NCBI RefSeq assembly: GCF_000212815.1
Contig: NZ_GL890985.1
Coordinates: forward strand, 792,798-856,797
Source: Streptococcus sanguinis SK49
Lineage (GTDB): Bacteria > Bacillota > Bacilli > Lactobacillales > Streptococcaceae
Direction of reading: 5' to 3'
Length of the DNA: 64,000 bases
The number at the start of each line of letters is the position of its first letter. Position 1 is the first letter of the stretch. Shown one piece after another: positions 34,733 through 44,970 of this stretch. Both the position numbers and the translations under genes were made by a program. The notes below the pieces were generated by a model that saw nothing but the letters and a program-made list of their open reading frames with translations, made no database searches and was not told the origin of the DNA.

Positions 34733-36892
34733 TTAGATGACACAGCTTTCACATTGGTTGGCACCTACTTCGCCGCCATCATCAGTGAAGGTGCGGACAT
34801 AGTAGATGGACTTGATACCCTTATTGAAGGCATAGTTACGCAGGATAGAAAGGTCGCGGGTCGTCTGCTTGCTTTCTTTTTTCCATTCGTAGAGGCCTTT
34901 AGGGATATCGCTGCGCATAAAGAGAGTCAGGGAAAGACCTTGGTCCACATGCTCAGTTGCGGCTGCGTAGACATCGATAACCTTGCGCATATCCATGTCA
35001 TAGGCGCTGGTATAGTAAGGAATAGTCTCAGTTGACAGACCAGCAGCAGGATAGTAGATCTTACCGATTTTCTTTTCTTGACGTTCTTCGATCCGCTGAG
35101 TAATTGGATGGATTGAAGCAGAAACGTCATTGATATAGCTGATAGAGCCATTTGGTGCAACAGCTAGGCGGTTTTGATGGTAGAGACCATCAGCCTTGAC
35201 CTTGTCGCGCAACTCAGCCCAATCTTCTGCAGATGGGATAAAGATGCCAGCGAAGAGTTCTTTGACACGGTCAGACTTAGGAACAAATTCATCCGTCAGG
35301 TATTTGTCAAAGTAAGTTCCGTTAGCATAGTCAGATTTTTCAAAGTTATCGAAGGTCACGCCACGCTCGCGAGCGATATTGTTAGACTCAACCAAAGTCC
35401 AGTAGTTCATGAGCATGAAGTAGATGCTGGTGAACTCTACAGCTTCCGCTGATCCGTAATCGATCAACTGCTGAGCCAAATAACTGTGTAGCCCCATAGC
35501 ACCTAAACCAAAAGTATGAGCTAGGCTATTTCCGTGATCGATAGAAGGCACAGCTGTAATGTGTGAACTATCAGTAACGAAAGTAAGAGCGCGAGTCATA
35601 GTTCGGATGGATTTTCCAAAGTCAGGCGAAGTCATCATGTTGACAACGTTGGTAGAACCTAAGTTACATGATACATCTGTTCCCAAGTGGAGATACTCTT
35701 GTGCATCATTCAAAAGACTAGGTTCTTGCACTTGCAGGATTTCAGAGCAAAGGTTACTCATGATGATTTTACCGTCAATTGGATTTGAACGATTAGCAGT
35801 ATCGATGTTTACGACATAAGGATAGCCAGATTCTTGTTGGAGTTTAGAAATTTCTGTTTCCAAATCACGAGCCTTGATCTTGGTTTTAGTGATATTTGGA
35901 TTAGCGACCAACTCATCATATTTTTCAGTGATGTCAAGGTAGGCAAATGGCACTCCGTACTCGCGTTCAACAGAATATGGGCTGAAGAGGTACATTTCTT
36001 CATTTTTGCGTGCTAATTCGTAGAACTTATCCGGAATGACAACGCCGAGTGAGAGGGTTTTAACCCGAACTTTTTCGTCGGCATTTTCTTTCTTGGTAGA
36101 AAGGAAGGCGATGATATCTGGGTGGAAGACATTGAGGTAAACAACCCCAGCTCCCTGACGTTGGCCCAACTGGTTAGAGTAAGAGAAGCTGTCCTCGAAG
36201 AGTTTCATAACAGGAACAACCCCAGATGCAGCTCCCTCATAGCCCTTGATAGGTGCTCCGGCTTCCCGCAGATTGCTGAGGGAAATACCGACCCCGCCTC
36301 CGATACGAGACAATTGCAGGGCAGAGTTGATGGAGCGACCGATTGAGTTCATATCATCTGTTACTTGGATGAGGAAGCAAGAAACCAATTCACCACGACG
36401 GGCCCGACCAGCGTTGAGGAAGCTTGGTGTAGCTGGTTGGTAGCGCTGGTGGATAATCTCATTTGCAATATCCTTGGCAATGGCTTCATCTCCGTTGGCA
36501 AAGTAGAGGGCGTTGAAGAGTACCCGATCTTCCATGCTTTCTAGATAGTATTCACCATCATTTGTCTTCAGTGCATACTGGTTGTAGAACTTATAAGCAG
36601 CCATGAAAGATTTAAACTTGAAATCTTGAGCATGGATAAAAGTAGTCAGCTCCTCGATGTATTCCGGAGAATAGAGCTGGATAAATTCCTTTTCCAAATA
36701 GTTTTCTTCTATTAAATATTTAATCTTTTCTGTGATAGAAGAAAATTGCTTGGTGTTTGGCTCAACGTTTTCTTTAAAAAAAGCTTTTAAGGCTTCTTGA
36801 TCTTTATGAAGCATAATCTGACCATTAACTGGACGGTTGATTTCGTTGTTGAGTCGGAAGTATGTTACATCCTCTAAATGTTTGAGTCCCAT
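34733..36892 (-). CDS. nrdE: class Ib ribonucleotide reductase, alpha subunit
   Basis: NrdE reduces ribonucleoside diphosphates to deoxy forms aerobically. The 719-residue protein has NAGRARRGELVSCFL near residue 162 with an active-site Cys, the NLCSEI segment near 383 with the thiyl radical Cys, and a C-terminal redox pair CESC near 714. The N-terminal ATP-cone of class Ia enzymes is absent, as usual for class Ib. It lies between nrdH and nrdF on the minus strand. Confidence 0.96.
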   Translation of the reverse strand: MGLKHLEDVTYFRLNNEINRPVNGQIMLHKDQEALKAFFKENVEPNTKQFSSITEKIKYLIEENYLEKEFIQLYSPEYIEELTTFIHAQDFKFKSFMAAYKFYNQYALKTNDGEYYLESMEDRVLFNALYFANGDEAIAKDIANEIIHQRYQPATPSFLNAGRARRGELVSCFLIQVTDDMNSIGRSINSALQLSRIGGGVGISLSNLREAGAPIKGYEGAASGVVPVMKLFEDSFSYSNQLGQRQGAGVVYLNVFHPDIIAFLSTKKENADEKVRVKTLSLGVVIPDKFYELARKNEEMYLFSPYSVEREYGVPFAYLDITEKYDELVANPNITKTKIKARDLETEISKLQQESGYPYVVNIDTANRSNPIDGKIIMSNLCSEILQVQEPSLLNDAQEYLHLGTDVSCNLGSTNVVNMMTSPDFGKSIRTMTRALTFVTDSSHITAVPSIDHGNSLAHTFGLGAMGLHSYLAQQLIDYGSAEAVEFTSIYFMLMNYWTLVESNNIARERGVTFDNFEKSDYANGTYFDKYLTDEFVPKSDRVKELFAGIFIPSAEDWAELRDKVKADGLYHQNRLAVAPNGSISYINDVSASIHPITQRIEERQEKKIGKIYYPAAGLSTETIPYYTSAYDMDMRKVIDVYAAATEHVDQGLSLTLFMRSDIPKGLYEWKKESKQTTRDLSILRNYAFNKGIKSIYYVRTFTDDGGEVGANQCESCVI

Positions 36893-36928
36893 GTTTTTCC
36901 TTTTCTATATAAATAAGATAATTAGCTA

Positions 36929-36980
36929 GCGGAAAAATATCCGCCTTACAAAAGAAACGGCCCCTATGAGCATAGGAGCT
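36929..36980 (-). other. paired hairpins in the nrdH-nrdE gap
   Basis: Read on the minus strand, GCTCCTAT/ATAGGGGC (36980-36961, one G-U pair) and GCGGA/TCCGC (36944-36929) form two hairpins in the 160-bp gap. No T-run follows, so processing or stability control is more likely than termination. Confidence 0.4.
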
Positions 36981-37052
36981 GCAGTTTGCCCTGATAATCT
37001 GTCTTTTAGTTTATCTCCCAATCAAGGCGCGCCGCCCTCAAAATAAACTACA

Positions 37053-37271
37053 TTAAGACAGTTTTTTCAATTTACCAGGTTGGAAACCAGAAAATGCCTC
37101 AGTTGCTGTCTGAATCACAGGAGCAGCGTTGAAACCAAGATCTTTGACATGGTCAATGAATTCTGGCTGTTCATCCAAGTTGATTTCGCGGTATTCTACA
37201 TGATTAGTATCTAAGAAGCGCTTGGTCATTTTGCACTGAACGCAGTTGTTTTTTGAGTAAATAGTTACCAT
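37053..37271 (-). CDS. nrdH: NrdH glutaredoxin-like redoxin
   Basis: A 72-residue thioredoxin-fold electron donor for NrdEF. It has the CVQC redox site at residues 11-14, a variant of the typical C-M/V-Q-C, and the FNAAPV cis-Pro segment near 48. It is first in the nrdHEF unit, behind a promoter with two NrdR boxes. AGAGGAA precedes the ATG. Confidence 0.94.
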   Translation of the reverse strand: MVTIYSKNNCVQCKMTKRFLDTNHVEYREINLDEQPEFIDHVKDLGFNAAPVIQTATEAFSGFQPGKLKKLS

Positions 37272-37319
37272 TAAAAATTCCTCTAAACTTTCGTTTTTTC
37301 TTTTAAATAATACGAAACT

Positions 37320-37348
37320 AGTATATCTAAAAGAAAATAGAATGTCAA
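37320..37348 (-). promoter_or_regulatory. nrdH promoter
   Basis: On the minus strand TTGACA (37348-37343), 17-bp spacer, TATACT (37325-37320). The leader to nrdH is about 40 nt. Confidence 0.82.
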
Positions 37349-37355
37349 TAGTTTT

Positions 37356-37413
37356 GAACTAAATATTGTGTGATATTTTGTTATAGGATAGATTACAATA
37401 CAATATATAGTGA
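37356..37413. promoter_or_regulatory. tandem NrdR boxes
   Basis: Two palindromic 16-bp sites match ACACWATATATWGTGT: 37398-37413 at about 14 of 16 and 37356-37371 at about 13 of 16. Their starts are 42 bp apart, four helical turns, which is a known NrdR arrangement. The proximal box touches the -35 of the nrdH promoter. Confidence 0.8.
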
Positions 37414-37486
37414 TTGTATAAGCGGTGAAAAGAAGTGAAAAATTGCAGAAAAGGAGCAAAATGCTGATGCGGCAATGCTTAAACAA

Positions 37487-37777
37487 GTCTTAAAATGTTA
37501 GAAAAATGACTAGTAGCTTTTCCGCCAAAAACAAAAATCCAATATCTTGTGTTACAGAATTTAGGGAATCACTAGGAGGAGTGGAGGGGGAGTTTATATT
37601 CTTATTTTATAACAATTAGTTTCTATAAAATAAGAAATTTATGATTAAAAACTTGGTGGAAGCCATTTTTGAATAAAGCTTGGGGAATGTGGGATTTAGC
37701 TCGAAAATTCTCTCTTCAATATAATAAGAAGAGTTTTCATTTCCCAAGAAATATTTTGTAAGCGGGCTATAAAATTC
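37487..37777. other. gene-free region with two large inverted repeats
   Basis: No credible gene lies here. A perfect 13-bp inverted repeat TTCTTATTTTATA (37599-37611) and TATAAAATAAGAA (37624-37636) is followed by a composite hairpin: CTTGGGGAATG (37679-37689) with CATTTCCCAAG (37738-37748), enclosing CTCTTC (37712-37717) and GAAGAG (37728-37733). These may be an untranslated RNA or operator sites upstream of ptsH. Confidence 0.45.
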
Positions 37778-37806
37778 TTGAAAAAGATTTCAAAAGGTGA
37801 TATAAT
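37778..37806 (+). promoter_or_regulatory. ptsH promoter
   Basis: TTGAAA (37778-37783), 17-bp spacer, TATAAT (37801-37806). The sequence TGTAAGCGG at 37757-37765 is only half of a cre. Confidence 0.85.
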
Positions 37807-37867
37807 ATCAACTTGTAAGGGTTATCACAATAACTCAAAAAGAATTATTTAAAAGGAGAGTCTAACT

Positions 37868-38131
37868 ATGGCTTCTAAAGATTTCCACATTGTAGCAGAA
37901 ACAGGTATTCACGCACGTCCAGCAACTTTGTTGGTTCAAACTGCTAGCAAATTCGCTTCAGACATCACGCTTGAATACAAAGGTAAATCAGTAAACTTGA
38001 AATCTATCATGGGTGTTATGAGTCTCGGTGTTGGCCAAGGAGCTGATGTTAAGATCTCAGCTGAAGGTGCAGATGCAGACGATGCCATCGCTGCAATCTC
38101 TGAAACAATGGAAAAAGAAGGATTGGCTTAA
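37868..38131 (+). CDS. ptsH: phosphocarrier protein HPr
   Basis: HPr passes phosphate from enzyme I to sugar-specific EIIA proteins. The 87-residue protein has the catalytic His15 in GIHARPA and the regulatory Ser46 in LKSIMGV, phosphorylated by HPr kinase; Ser46-P HPr is the CcpA corepressor, linking it to the cre-like sites elsewhere in this window. AAAGGAG precedes the ATG. ptsI begins 1 bp after its stop. Confidence 0.98.
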   Translation: MASKDFHIVAETGIHARPATLLVQTASKFASDITLEYKGKSVNLKSIMGVMSLGVGQGADVKISAEGADADDAIAAISETMEKEGLA

Positions 38132-38132
38132 T

Positions 38133-39866
38133 ATGACAGAAATGCTTAAAGGAATTGCAGCATCTGACGGTGTTGCCGTTGCTAAGGCATATCTATTAGT
38201 TCAACCGGATTTATCATTTGAGACTGTTTCAGTCGAAGATACGAATGCAGAAGAGGCTCGTTTGGATGCAGCTCTTGAAGCTTCACAGAACGAGCTTTCT
38301 GTTATCCGTGAGAAAGCAGTAGATAGCCTTGGTGAGGAAGCCGCTCAGGTATTTGATGCTCACTTAATGGTACTTGCTGACCCTGAAATGGTTGGGCAAA
38401 TCAAAGAAACAATCCGTGCGAAAAAGACCAATGCAGAAGCTGGTCTGAAAGAAGTAACGGACATGTTTATCACTCTCTTTGAAAACATGGACGACAATCC
38501 ATATATGCAGGAACGTGCGGCAGATATCCGCGACGTGACGAAGCGTGTTCTTGCTAACCTTTTGGGCAAGAAATTGCCAAACCCAGCGTCTATCAATGAA
38601 GAATCAGTTGTGATTGCTCATGACTTGACTCCTTCTGATACAGCACAGCTGGATAAAAAATTTGTTAAAGCTTTTGTAACCAATATCGGCGGCCGGACAA
38701 GCCACTCTGCTATCATGGCTCGTACGCTTGAAATCGCGGCAGTATTGGGAACTAATAACATTACTGAGCTTGTAAAAGATGGCGATGTGATTGCAGCTAA
38801 CGGTATCACTGGTGAAGTGATTATCAACCCAACTGAAGAGCAAATCGCAGCATTTAAAGCAGCTGGTGAGGCTTATGCTAAGCAAAAAGCTGAATGGGAA
38901 TTGCTTAAGGATGCTCAGACTGTGACTGCAGATGGCAAGCACTTCGAATTGGCAGCCAATATCGGTACGCCAAAAGACGTTGAAGGTGTCAATGCTAACG
39001 GTGCAGAAGCAGTTGGTCTTTACCGGACTGAGTTCCTTTATATGGATTCTCAAGACTTCCCGACAGAAGATGAGCAGTATGAAGCATACAAGGCTGTGCT
39101 TGAAGGCATGAATGGAAAACCAGTTGTTGTTCGTACGATGGATATTGGTGGAGATAAGGAGCTTCCTTACTTCGATATGCCGCATGAAATGAACCCATTC
39201 CTTGGTTTCCGTGCTTTGCGTATCTCTATCTCTGAAACTGGCGATGCTATGTTCCGTACACAAATCCGCGCTCTCTTGCGTGCTTCTGTACATGGACAAT
39301 TGCGCATCATGTTCCCAATGGTAGCCCTTCTAACAGAATTCCGCAAAGCTAAAGCGGTTTATGACGAAGAGAAAGCTAAGCTGCAAGCTGAAGGCGTTGC
39401 AGTAGCAGACAATATCCAAGTGGGGATTATGATTGAAATCCCAGCAGCAGCTATGTTGGCGGATCAATTTGCCAAGGAAGTAGACTTCTTCTCTATCGGT
39501 ACTAATGACTTGATCCAGTACACTATGGCAGCTGACCGGATGAATGAGCAAGTCTCTTACCTCTATCAACCTTACAACCCATCTATCCTTCGCTTGATTA
39601 ACAATGTTATCAAGGCAGCTCATGCTGAAGGCAAGTGGGCAGGTATGTGTGGAGAAATGGCCGGGGATCAAACTGCGGTGCCATTGCTCGTAGGTATGGG
39701 CTTGGATGAATTCTCTATGAGTGCGACTTCTGTTCTTCGGACTCGTAGCCTCATGAAGAAGCTGGATACGAAGAAGATGGAAGAACTGGCTCAGCGTGCA
39801 CTGACTGAATGTGCAACGATGGAAGAAGTTCTTGAGCTTGAAAAAGAATATCTGGACTTCGATTAA
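38133..39866 (+). CDS. ptsI: PTS enzyme I
   Basis: Enzyme I takes phosphate from phosphoenolpyruvate and gives it to HPr. The ATG at 38133, directly after ptsH with AAGGA upstream, gives the usual 577 residues; the frame open further upstream runs inside ptsH. The active-site His191 is in [12 protein letters not shown], and the PEP-binding Cys region is at [13 protein letters not shown] near residue 500. It ends at the hairpin at 39877. Confidence 0.98.
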   Translation: MTEMLKGIAASDGVAVAKAYLLVQPDLSFETVSVEDTNAEEARLDAALEASQNELSVIREKAVDSLGEEAAQVFDAHLMVLADPEMVGQIKETIRAKKTNAEAGLKEVTDMFITLFENMDDNPYMQERAADIRDVTKRVLANLLGKKLPNPASINEESVVIAHDLTPSDTAQLDKKFVKAFVTNIGGRTSHSAIMARTLEIAAVLGTNNITELVKDGDVIAANGITGEVIINPTEEQIAAFKAAGEAYAKQKAEWELLKDAQTVTADGKHFELAANIGTPKDVEGVNANGAEAVGLYRTEFLYMDSQDFPTEDEQYEAYKAVLEGMNGKPVVVRTMDIGGDKELPYFDMPHEMNPFLGFRALRISISETGDAMFRTQIRALLRASVHGQLRIMFPMVALLTEFRKAKAVYDEEKAKLQAEGVAVADNIQVGIMIEIPAAAMLADQFAKEVDFFSIGTNDLIQYTMAADRMNEQVSYLYQPYNPSILRLINNVIKAAHAEGKWAGMCGEMAGDQTAVPLLVGMGLDEFSMSATSVLRTRSLMKKLDTKKMEELAQRALTECATMEEVLELEKEYLDFD

Positions 39867-39876
39867 TCTGAAAATT

Positions 39877-39906
39877 AAGATCAGGGAGATTTTCCTGGTC
39901 TTTTTT
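39877..39906 (+). terminator. ptsHI terminator
   Basis: AAGATCAGG (39877-39885) pairs with CCTGGTCTT (39894-39902, one G-U), followed by T residues. Confidence 0.88.
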
Positions 39907-40043
39907 AGTTTTCTTCAGGGCATAGTGAAGTTTGTGCAGAAAGTTGAAATCAAAGAAAACAGAAAATAAGCAGATCTAAATATGAACAAACTTAGATAAT
40001 CTATCTTAATTGTGAAAAAATTCTTTAAATTTATAACTTTTGG

Positions 40044-40071
40044 TTGAAATTTTCAGAAAATTTGGTAAAAT
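40044..40071 (+). promoter_or_regulatory. gapN promoter
   Basis: TTGAAA (40044-40049), 16-bp spacer, TAAAAT (40066-40071); the coding start follows 30 bp later. Confidence 0.65.
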
Positions 40072-40100
40072 AATATTTAATAACATTTTGGAGGGGACAA

Positions 40101-41525
40101 GTGACACAATATAAAAACTATATAAATGGAGAGTGGAAAGTTTCTGAAAATGAAATTACCATCTCATCTCCTATCAACAATGAGATTTTAGGAACTGTGC
40201 CTGCCATGACTCAGACAGAGGTTGACTATGCGATGGCGAGCGCTCGTGCGGCTTTGCCAGCTTGGCGAGCTCTTTCAGCAGTTGAGCGTGCAGCTTATTT
40301 GCATAAGGTTGCGGATATTTTGGAGCGCGATCAGGAGAAGATTGGCGAAATTCTTGCAAAAGAAGTTGCCAAGGGTATCAAAGCGGCAGTCGGAGAGGTA
40401 GTCCGGACAGCAGACTTGATTCGCTATGCGGCTGAAGAAGGCATTCGTATTCATGGTCAGGTTATGGAAGGTGGCGGCTTTGAAGCTGCCAGCAAGAAAA
40501 AATTGGCTGTGGTTCGTCGTGAGCCTGTAGGAGTTGTACTGGCCATTGCGCCATTTAACTACCCAGTCAACCTGTCTGGTTCCAAAATTGCTCCTGCCCT
40601 TATCGGCGGAAATGTCGTGATGTTTAAGCCACCTACTCAAGGTTCAATCTCTGGTCTGCTCTTGGCTCAGGCTTTTGCTGAGGCTGGTCTGCCTGCTGGT
40701 GTTTTCAATACCATCACAGGACGTGGTTCAGAAATCGGGGATTACATCATTGAGCATAAGGAAGTAAACTACATTAACTTTACTGGCTCCACTCCAATCG
40801 GTGAGCGCATCGGTAAGTTGGCTGGTATGCGTCCAATTATGTTAGAATTGGGTGGTAAGGATGCTGCAGTCGTGCTAGAAGATGCTGACTTGGAGCATGC
40901 AGCTAAGCAGATTGTTGGCGGGGCATACAGTTATTCCGGTCAGCGCTGTACGGCTATTAAACGTGTCATTGTCATGGAGAGCGTAGCAGATAAATTAGCG
41001 GCGCTGATTAAGGCAGAGGTAGAGAAACTGACGGTTGGTGATCCCTTTGATAATGCGGATATCACACCAGTCATTGATAACGCATCAGCAGATTTCATCT
41101 GGGGCTTGATTGAAGATGCTCAAGAAAAGGGAGCGTCAGCCTTGACAGAAATCAAACGTGAAGCAAATCTCATCTGGCCTGCCTTGTTTGACCATGTGAC
41201 ACTGGATATGAAATTAGCTTGGGAAGAGCCATTTGGTCCTGTTCTTCCGATTATTCGTGTGACTTCCGTTGAAGAGGCTATTCAGATCTGTAACCAGTCA
41301 GAGTTTGGTCTTCAATCTTCAGTCTTTACAAATGATTTCCCTAAAGCATTTGAAATTGCTGAAAAACTGGAAGTGGGTACTGTACATATCAATAATAAGA
41401 CCCAACGTGGTCCAGATAACTTCCCATTCCTTGGAGTTAAGGGATCTGGAGCAGGAGTGCAAGGGATTCGTTACAGTATCGAAGCGATGACACAAGTGAA
41501 ATCCATTGTGTTTGATGTGAAATAA
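40101..41525 (+). CDS. gapN: NADP-dependent non-phosphorylating glyceraldehyde-3-phosphate dehydrogenase
   Basis: GapN oxidises glyceraldehyde-3-phosphate straight to 3-phosphoglycerate, making NADPH; in streptococci it is a main NADPH source because the oxidative pentose pathway is missing. The 474-residue aldehyde dehydrogenase has LELGGKDAAVV near residue 249 with the catalytic Glu and SGQRCTAIKRV with Cys283. It starts at GTG with GGAGGGG upstream and is monocistronic. Confidence 0.97.
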   Translation: MTQYKNYINGEWKVSENEITISSPINNEILGTVPAMTQTEVDYAMASARAALPAWRALSAVERAAYLHKVADILERDQEKIGEILAKEVAKGIKAAVGEVVRTADLIRYAAEEGIRIHGQVMEGGGFEAASKKKLAVVRREPVGVVLAIAPFNYPVNLSGSKIAPALIGGNVVMFKPPTQGSISGLLLAQAFAEAGLPAGVFNTITGRGSEIGDYIIEHKEVNYINFTGSTPIGERIGKLAGMRPIMLELGGKDAAVVLEDADLEHAAKQIVGGAYSYSGQRCTAIKRVIVMESVADKLAALIKAEVEKLTVGDPFDNADITPVIDNASADFIWGLIEDAQEKGASALTEIKREANLIWPALFDHVTLDMKLAWEEPFGPVLPIIRVTSVEEAIQICNQSEFGLQSSVFTNDFPKAFEIAEKLEVGTVHINNKTQRGPDNFPFLGVKGSGAGVQGIRYSIEAMTQVKSIVFDVK

Positions 41526-41529
41526 TGAG

Positions 41530-41555
41530 AAAGGCGGCTTTGTGCGGCCTTTTTT
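41530..41555 (+). terminator. gapN terminator
   Basis: AAAGGC (41530-41535) pairs with GCCTTT (41547-41552) and is followed by T residues. Confidence 0.75.
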
Positions 41556-41842
41556 CTTACCTTGATGAACTTGTAAATTTAACAAGATTATCGAACCATT
41601 TGAAAAGAATTAATCATTTATATGTTTAATTGCTTATTATTTTAAAATGTAAATTTACATATTGGTCTATATCTTTATGAAAATTTTCATCTTTTTCTTG
41701 TTTTGGATAGCTCCTATATTTAGCGAAAAAGGAATTAAAATATACTGAGAGGCACAAAATGCAGTGTTTTCTCTCTTATTTATTACTAATTTCAGCTAAT
41801 GTTCGGTTTTAGTGATTTTCCGTAAGGATATTTGAAATTTAC
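41556..41842. other. AT-rich intergenic region before glgB
   Basis: I see no gene or stable hairpin in this stretch, only AT-rich sequence leading to the glgB promoter. Confidence 0.5.
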
Positions 41843-41893
41843 TTGAAAAAGAGATAAAAATAATGTAGAATAGTATTATAGAAAACGCTTACA
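41843..41893 (+). promoter_or_regulatory. glg operon promoter with downstream cre
   Basis: TTGAAA (41843-41848), 17-bp spacer, TAGAAT (41866-41871). AGAAAACGCTTACA at 41880-41893 matches the cre consensus at 13 of 14 positions and lies at about +3 to +16, where bound CcpA would block elongation. Glycogen synthesis would then be tied to sugar status. Confidence 0.78.
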
Positions 41894-41910
41894 AATAGAA
41901 AGGTGATTGC

Positions 41911-43821
41911 ATGGATAAGAACGAAGCATTAAGAACCTTTACAACAGGTGAAAACTTTCATTTGCAGCATTATCTAGGGGCGCATCAGGAAGAAGTGGAC
42001 GGCAAGTCTGGCTACTCATTCCGCGTTTGGGCGCCTAATGCTCAGAGTGTCCATTTGATTGGAGATTTCACCAATTGGTATGAAGAGCAGATTCCTATGG
42101 TCCGAAATGAAGCGGGCGTTTGGGAAGTCTTCACGGAGCTGCCTAAGGAAGGTGATATATACAAGTACAATATCAAGCGTAGCAGTGGTCAGGAAATTTT
42201 GAAAATTGATCCGCTAGCTATTTATCTGGAAGAGCGTCCGGGCACGGGAGCAGTCATTCGCACTATTCCTGAGAAGAAGTGGAAAGACGGTCTTTGGCTG
42301 GCACGCCGGAAGCGCTGGGGCTTCTTCTCTCGGCCGGTCAATATCTATGAAGTGCATGCTGGTTCGTGGAAACGCAATGAAGACGGCAGTCCTTATAGCT
42401 TTGCCCAGTTAAAAGAAGACTTGATTCCGTATCTGGTGGAGATGAACTACACGCATGTGGAATTCATGCCGCTTATGGCTCACCCGCTGGGACTTAGCTG
42501 GGGCTATCAGCTTATGGGCTACTTCGCCTTTGAGCATACCTATGGCACACCTGAGGAATTTCAAGACTTCGTCGAAGAATGCCACTTGAACAATATCGGT
42601 GTCATTGTGGACTGGGTACCAGGTCATTTCACTATTAATGATGATGCTTTGGCCTACTATGATGGGACACCGACTTTCGAGTATCAGGATCACGACCGGG
42701 CTCATAACTATGGATGGGGAGCTCTCAACTTTGATTTGGGCAAGAATCAAGTTCAGTCTTTCTTGATTTCCAGTATTAAATTCTGGATTGATTTTTATCA
42801 TCTGGACGGAATTCGGGTTGATGCTGTCAGCAATATGCTCTATCTGGACTATGACAGCGGTCCTTGGCAGCCAAATAAAGATGGCGGTAATCGCAATTAT
42901 GAAGGCTATTACTTCCTGCAACGCCTCAATACGGTTATCAAATTAGCCCATCCTGATGTCATGATGATTGCAGAGGAAAGCTCCTCAGAGACCAAGATTA
43001 CTGGCATGAGAGAGCTGGGTGGTCTTGGATTTGACTACAAGTGGAATATGGGCTGGATGAATGATATCCTTCGTTTCTACGAAGAAGATCCGATTTATCG
43101 TAAGTACGATTTTAATCTAGTGACCTTCAGCTTTATGTACGCTTTCTCTGAAAACTTCCTCCTGCCATTCTCGCATGATGAAGTGGTTCATGGCAAGAAG
43201 AGTCTCATGCACAAGATGTGGGGTGACCGTTACAATCAATTTGCAGGGCTCCGCAACTTGCTGACCTATCAGATCTGTCATCCGGGCAAGAAATTGCTCT
43301 TTATGGGATCAGAATTCGGTCAGTTCCTAGAATGGAAGTCGGAAGAGCAACTAGAATGGTCTAATCTGGATGATCAGATGAACAAGAAGATGCAGGGCTT
43401 CACTGCTGCACTCAATGCCTTCTATAAAGACAATCGTCCGCTTTGGGAGATTGATCTGAGCTACGATGGCATCGAAATCATTGATGCGGATAATACCGAT
43501 CAAAGTGTCCTCTCCTTCATCCGTAAGACAGAAAAAGGAGACATGTTAGTTTGTGTATTCAATATGGCACCGGTAGAGCGGAAGAACTTTACCATCGGTG
43601 TTCCAGTGGAAGCCATTTATGAAGAAGTATGGAACACTGAATTAGAAGAATGGGGAGGTGTTTGGAAGGAACATAATGAAACAGTTCAGTCTCAAGAAGG
43701 ACTTTGGAAAGATTATCCACAGACCTTGACCTTTACGTTGCCAGCTCTTGGAGCCAGCATCTGGAAGATCAAGCGTCGGATTGCTCGAAAAAATGTTAAA
43801 AAAGATTCCACAAAGGAGTAA
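41911..43821 (+). CDS. glgB: 1,4-alpha-glucan branching enzyme
   Basis: GlgB makes the alpha-1,6 branches of glycogen. The 636-residue GH13 protein has an N-terminal CBM48-like domain ([19 protein letters not shown] near residue 34), then the catalytic barrel with [12 protein letters not shown] near 304 (nucleophile Asp), IAEESSS near 352 (acid Glu) and FSHDEVVHG near 423. AAAGGTGA precedes the ATG. First gene of glgBCDAP, 6 bp before glgC. Confidence 0.97.
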   Translation: MDKNEALRTFTTGENFHLQHYLGAHQEEVDGKSGYSFRVWAPNAQSVHLIGDFTNWYEEQIPMVRNEAGVWEVFTELPKEGDIYKYNIKRSSGQEILKIDPLAIYLEERPGTGAVIRTIPEKKWKDGLWLARRKRWGFFSRPVNIYEVHAGSWKRNEDGSPYSFAQLKEDLIPYLVEMNYTHVEFMPLMAHPLGLSWGYQLMGYFAFEHTYGTPEEFQDFVEECHLNNIGVIVDWVPGHFTINDDALAYYDGTPTFEYQDHDRAHNYGWGALNFDLGKNQVQSFLISSIKFWIDFYHLDGIRVDAVSNMLYLDYDSGPWQPNKDGGNRNYEGYYFLQRLNTVIKLAHPDVMMIAEESSSETKITGMRELGGLGFDYKWNMGWMNDILRFYEEDPIYRKYDFNLVTFSFMYAFSENFLLPFSHDEVVHGKKSLMHKMWGDRYNQFAGLRNLLTYQICHPGKKLLFMGSEFGQFLEWKSEEQLEWSNLDDQMNKKMQGFTAALNAFYKDNRPLWEIDLSYDGIEIIDADNTDQSVLSFIRKTEKGDMLVCVFNMAPVERKNFTIGVPVEAIYEEVWNTELEEWGGVWKEHNETVQSQEGLWKDYPQTLTFTLPALGASIWKIKRRIARKNVKKDSTKE

Positions 43822-43827
43822 TAGTCT

Positions 43828-44970
43828 ATGAAGAATGAAATGCTAGCTTTGATTCTTGCCGGCGGGCAAGGAACTCGTCTTGGAAAGCTCACACAGAGTA
43901 TCGCAAAACCTGCGGTACAGTTTGGCGGTCGCTATCGTATTATTGACTTCGCCTTGTCTAACTGTGCCAACTCCGGTATTCATAATGTCGGTGTCATTAC
44001 TCAATACCAACCACTAGCTCTGAACAGTCATATCGGAAATGGTTCTAGCTGGGGGCTCGATGGTATTAACTCGGGCGTGTCCATTCTTCAGCCTTATTCT
44101 GCGAGCGAAGGAAATCGTTGGTTTGAAGGTACCAGCCATGCGATTTATCAAAATATCGACTATATTGACAGCATCAATCCTGAATATGTCCTGATTTTGT
44201 CTGGGGACCATATCTACAAGATGGACTATGATGACATGCTTCAATCTCACAAGGACAACAATGCCAGCTTGACAGTAGCCGTTCTGGATGTGCCTCTCAA
44301 AGAAGCCAGCCGTTTTGGTATTATGAATACAGATGCTAATAATCGGATTGTTGAATTTGAAGAAAAACCAGAACATCCTAAGTCAACCAAGGCTTCTATG
44401 GGGATTTATATCTTTGACTGGCAGCGTCTGCGCAATATGCTGGTAGCTGCTGAAAAGAGCAATGTGGATATGTCTGACTTTGGTAAGAATGTTATCCCTA
44501 ACTACCTAGAATCTGGCGAAAGCGTTTATGCTTATGACTTTGCAGGCTATTGGAAAGATGTTGGTACAGTAGAGTCTCTCTGGGAAGCCAACATGGAATA
44601 CATCAGCCCAGAAAATGCTCTGGACAGCCGCAATCGTCGCTGGAAGATTTATTCTCGCAACTTGATTTCTCCGCCAAACTTCATCAGTGAAAATTCCCAT
44701 GTGGAAGATTCGCTGGTCGTTGATGGCTGTTTCGTTGACGGTACAGTAAAACACTCTATCCTTTCTACTGGTGCTCAAGTCAAAAAGGGCGCAGTCATTG
44801 AAGACTCTGTCATCATGAGTGGAGCTGTTATTGGCAAAGACGCTAAGATCAAGCGGGCCATTATCGGCGAAGGTGCTATCATCTCTGATGGTGTAGAGAT
44901 TGATGGTACAGAGGAAGTATATGTTGTCGGATACAACGAGAAAGTGGGGGTACCAAAAGATGAAGATTGA
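43828..44970 (+). CDS. glgC: glucose-1-phosphate adenylyltransferase, catalytic subunit
   Basis: It makes ADP-glucose, the committed step of glycogen synthesis. The 380-residue protein has the [15 protein letters not shown] nucleotide motif near residue 7, [10 protein letters not shown] near 130, FEEKPEHPK near 179 and a C-terminal left-handed beta-helix of hexapeptide repeats. It overlaps the start of glgD by 11 bp. Confidence 0.96.
   Translation: MKNEMLALILAGGQGTRLGKLTQSIAKPAVQFGGRYRIIDFALSNCANSGIHNVGVITQYQPLALNSHIGNGSSWGLDGINSGVSILQPYSASEGNRWFEGTSHAIYQNIDYIDSINPEYVLILSGDHIYKMDYDDMLQSHKDNNASLTVAVLDVPLKEASRFGIMNTDANNRIVEFEEKPEHPKSTKASMGIYIFDWQRLRNMLVAAEKSNVDMSDFGKNVIPNYLESGESVYAYDFAGYWKDVGTVESLWEANMEYISPENALDSRNRRWKIYSRNLISPPNFISENSHVEDSLVVDGCFVDGTVKHSILSTGAQVKKGAVIEDSVIMSGAVIGKDAKIKRAIIGEGAIISDGVEIDGTEEVYVVGYNEKVGVPKDED

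Noticed and set aside
37283..37486. 67-codon minus-strand reading frame before nrdH
   Set aside because: It covers the nrdH promoter and both NrdR boxes and has no ribosome binding site; its hydrophobic look comes from AT-rich sequence.
37757..37770. Possible cre upstream of ptsH
   Set aside because: Only the left half matches; four or more positions in the right half fail.
38028..38132. Upstream extension of ptsI inside ptsH
   Set aside because: It is out of frame with ptsH and lacks a ribosome binding site; ATG 38133 gives the normal enzyme I length.
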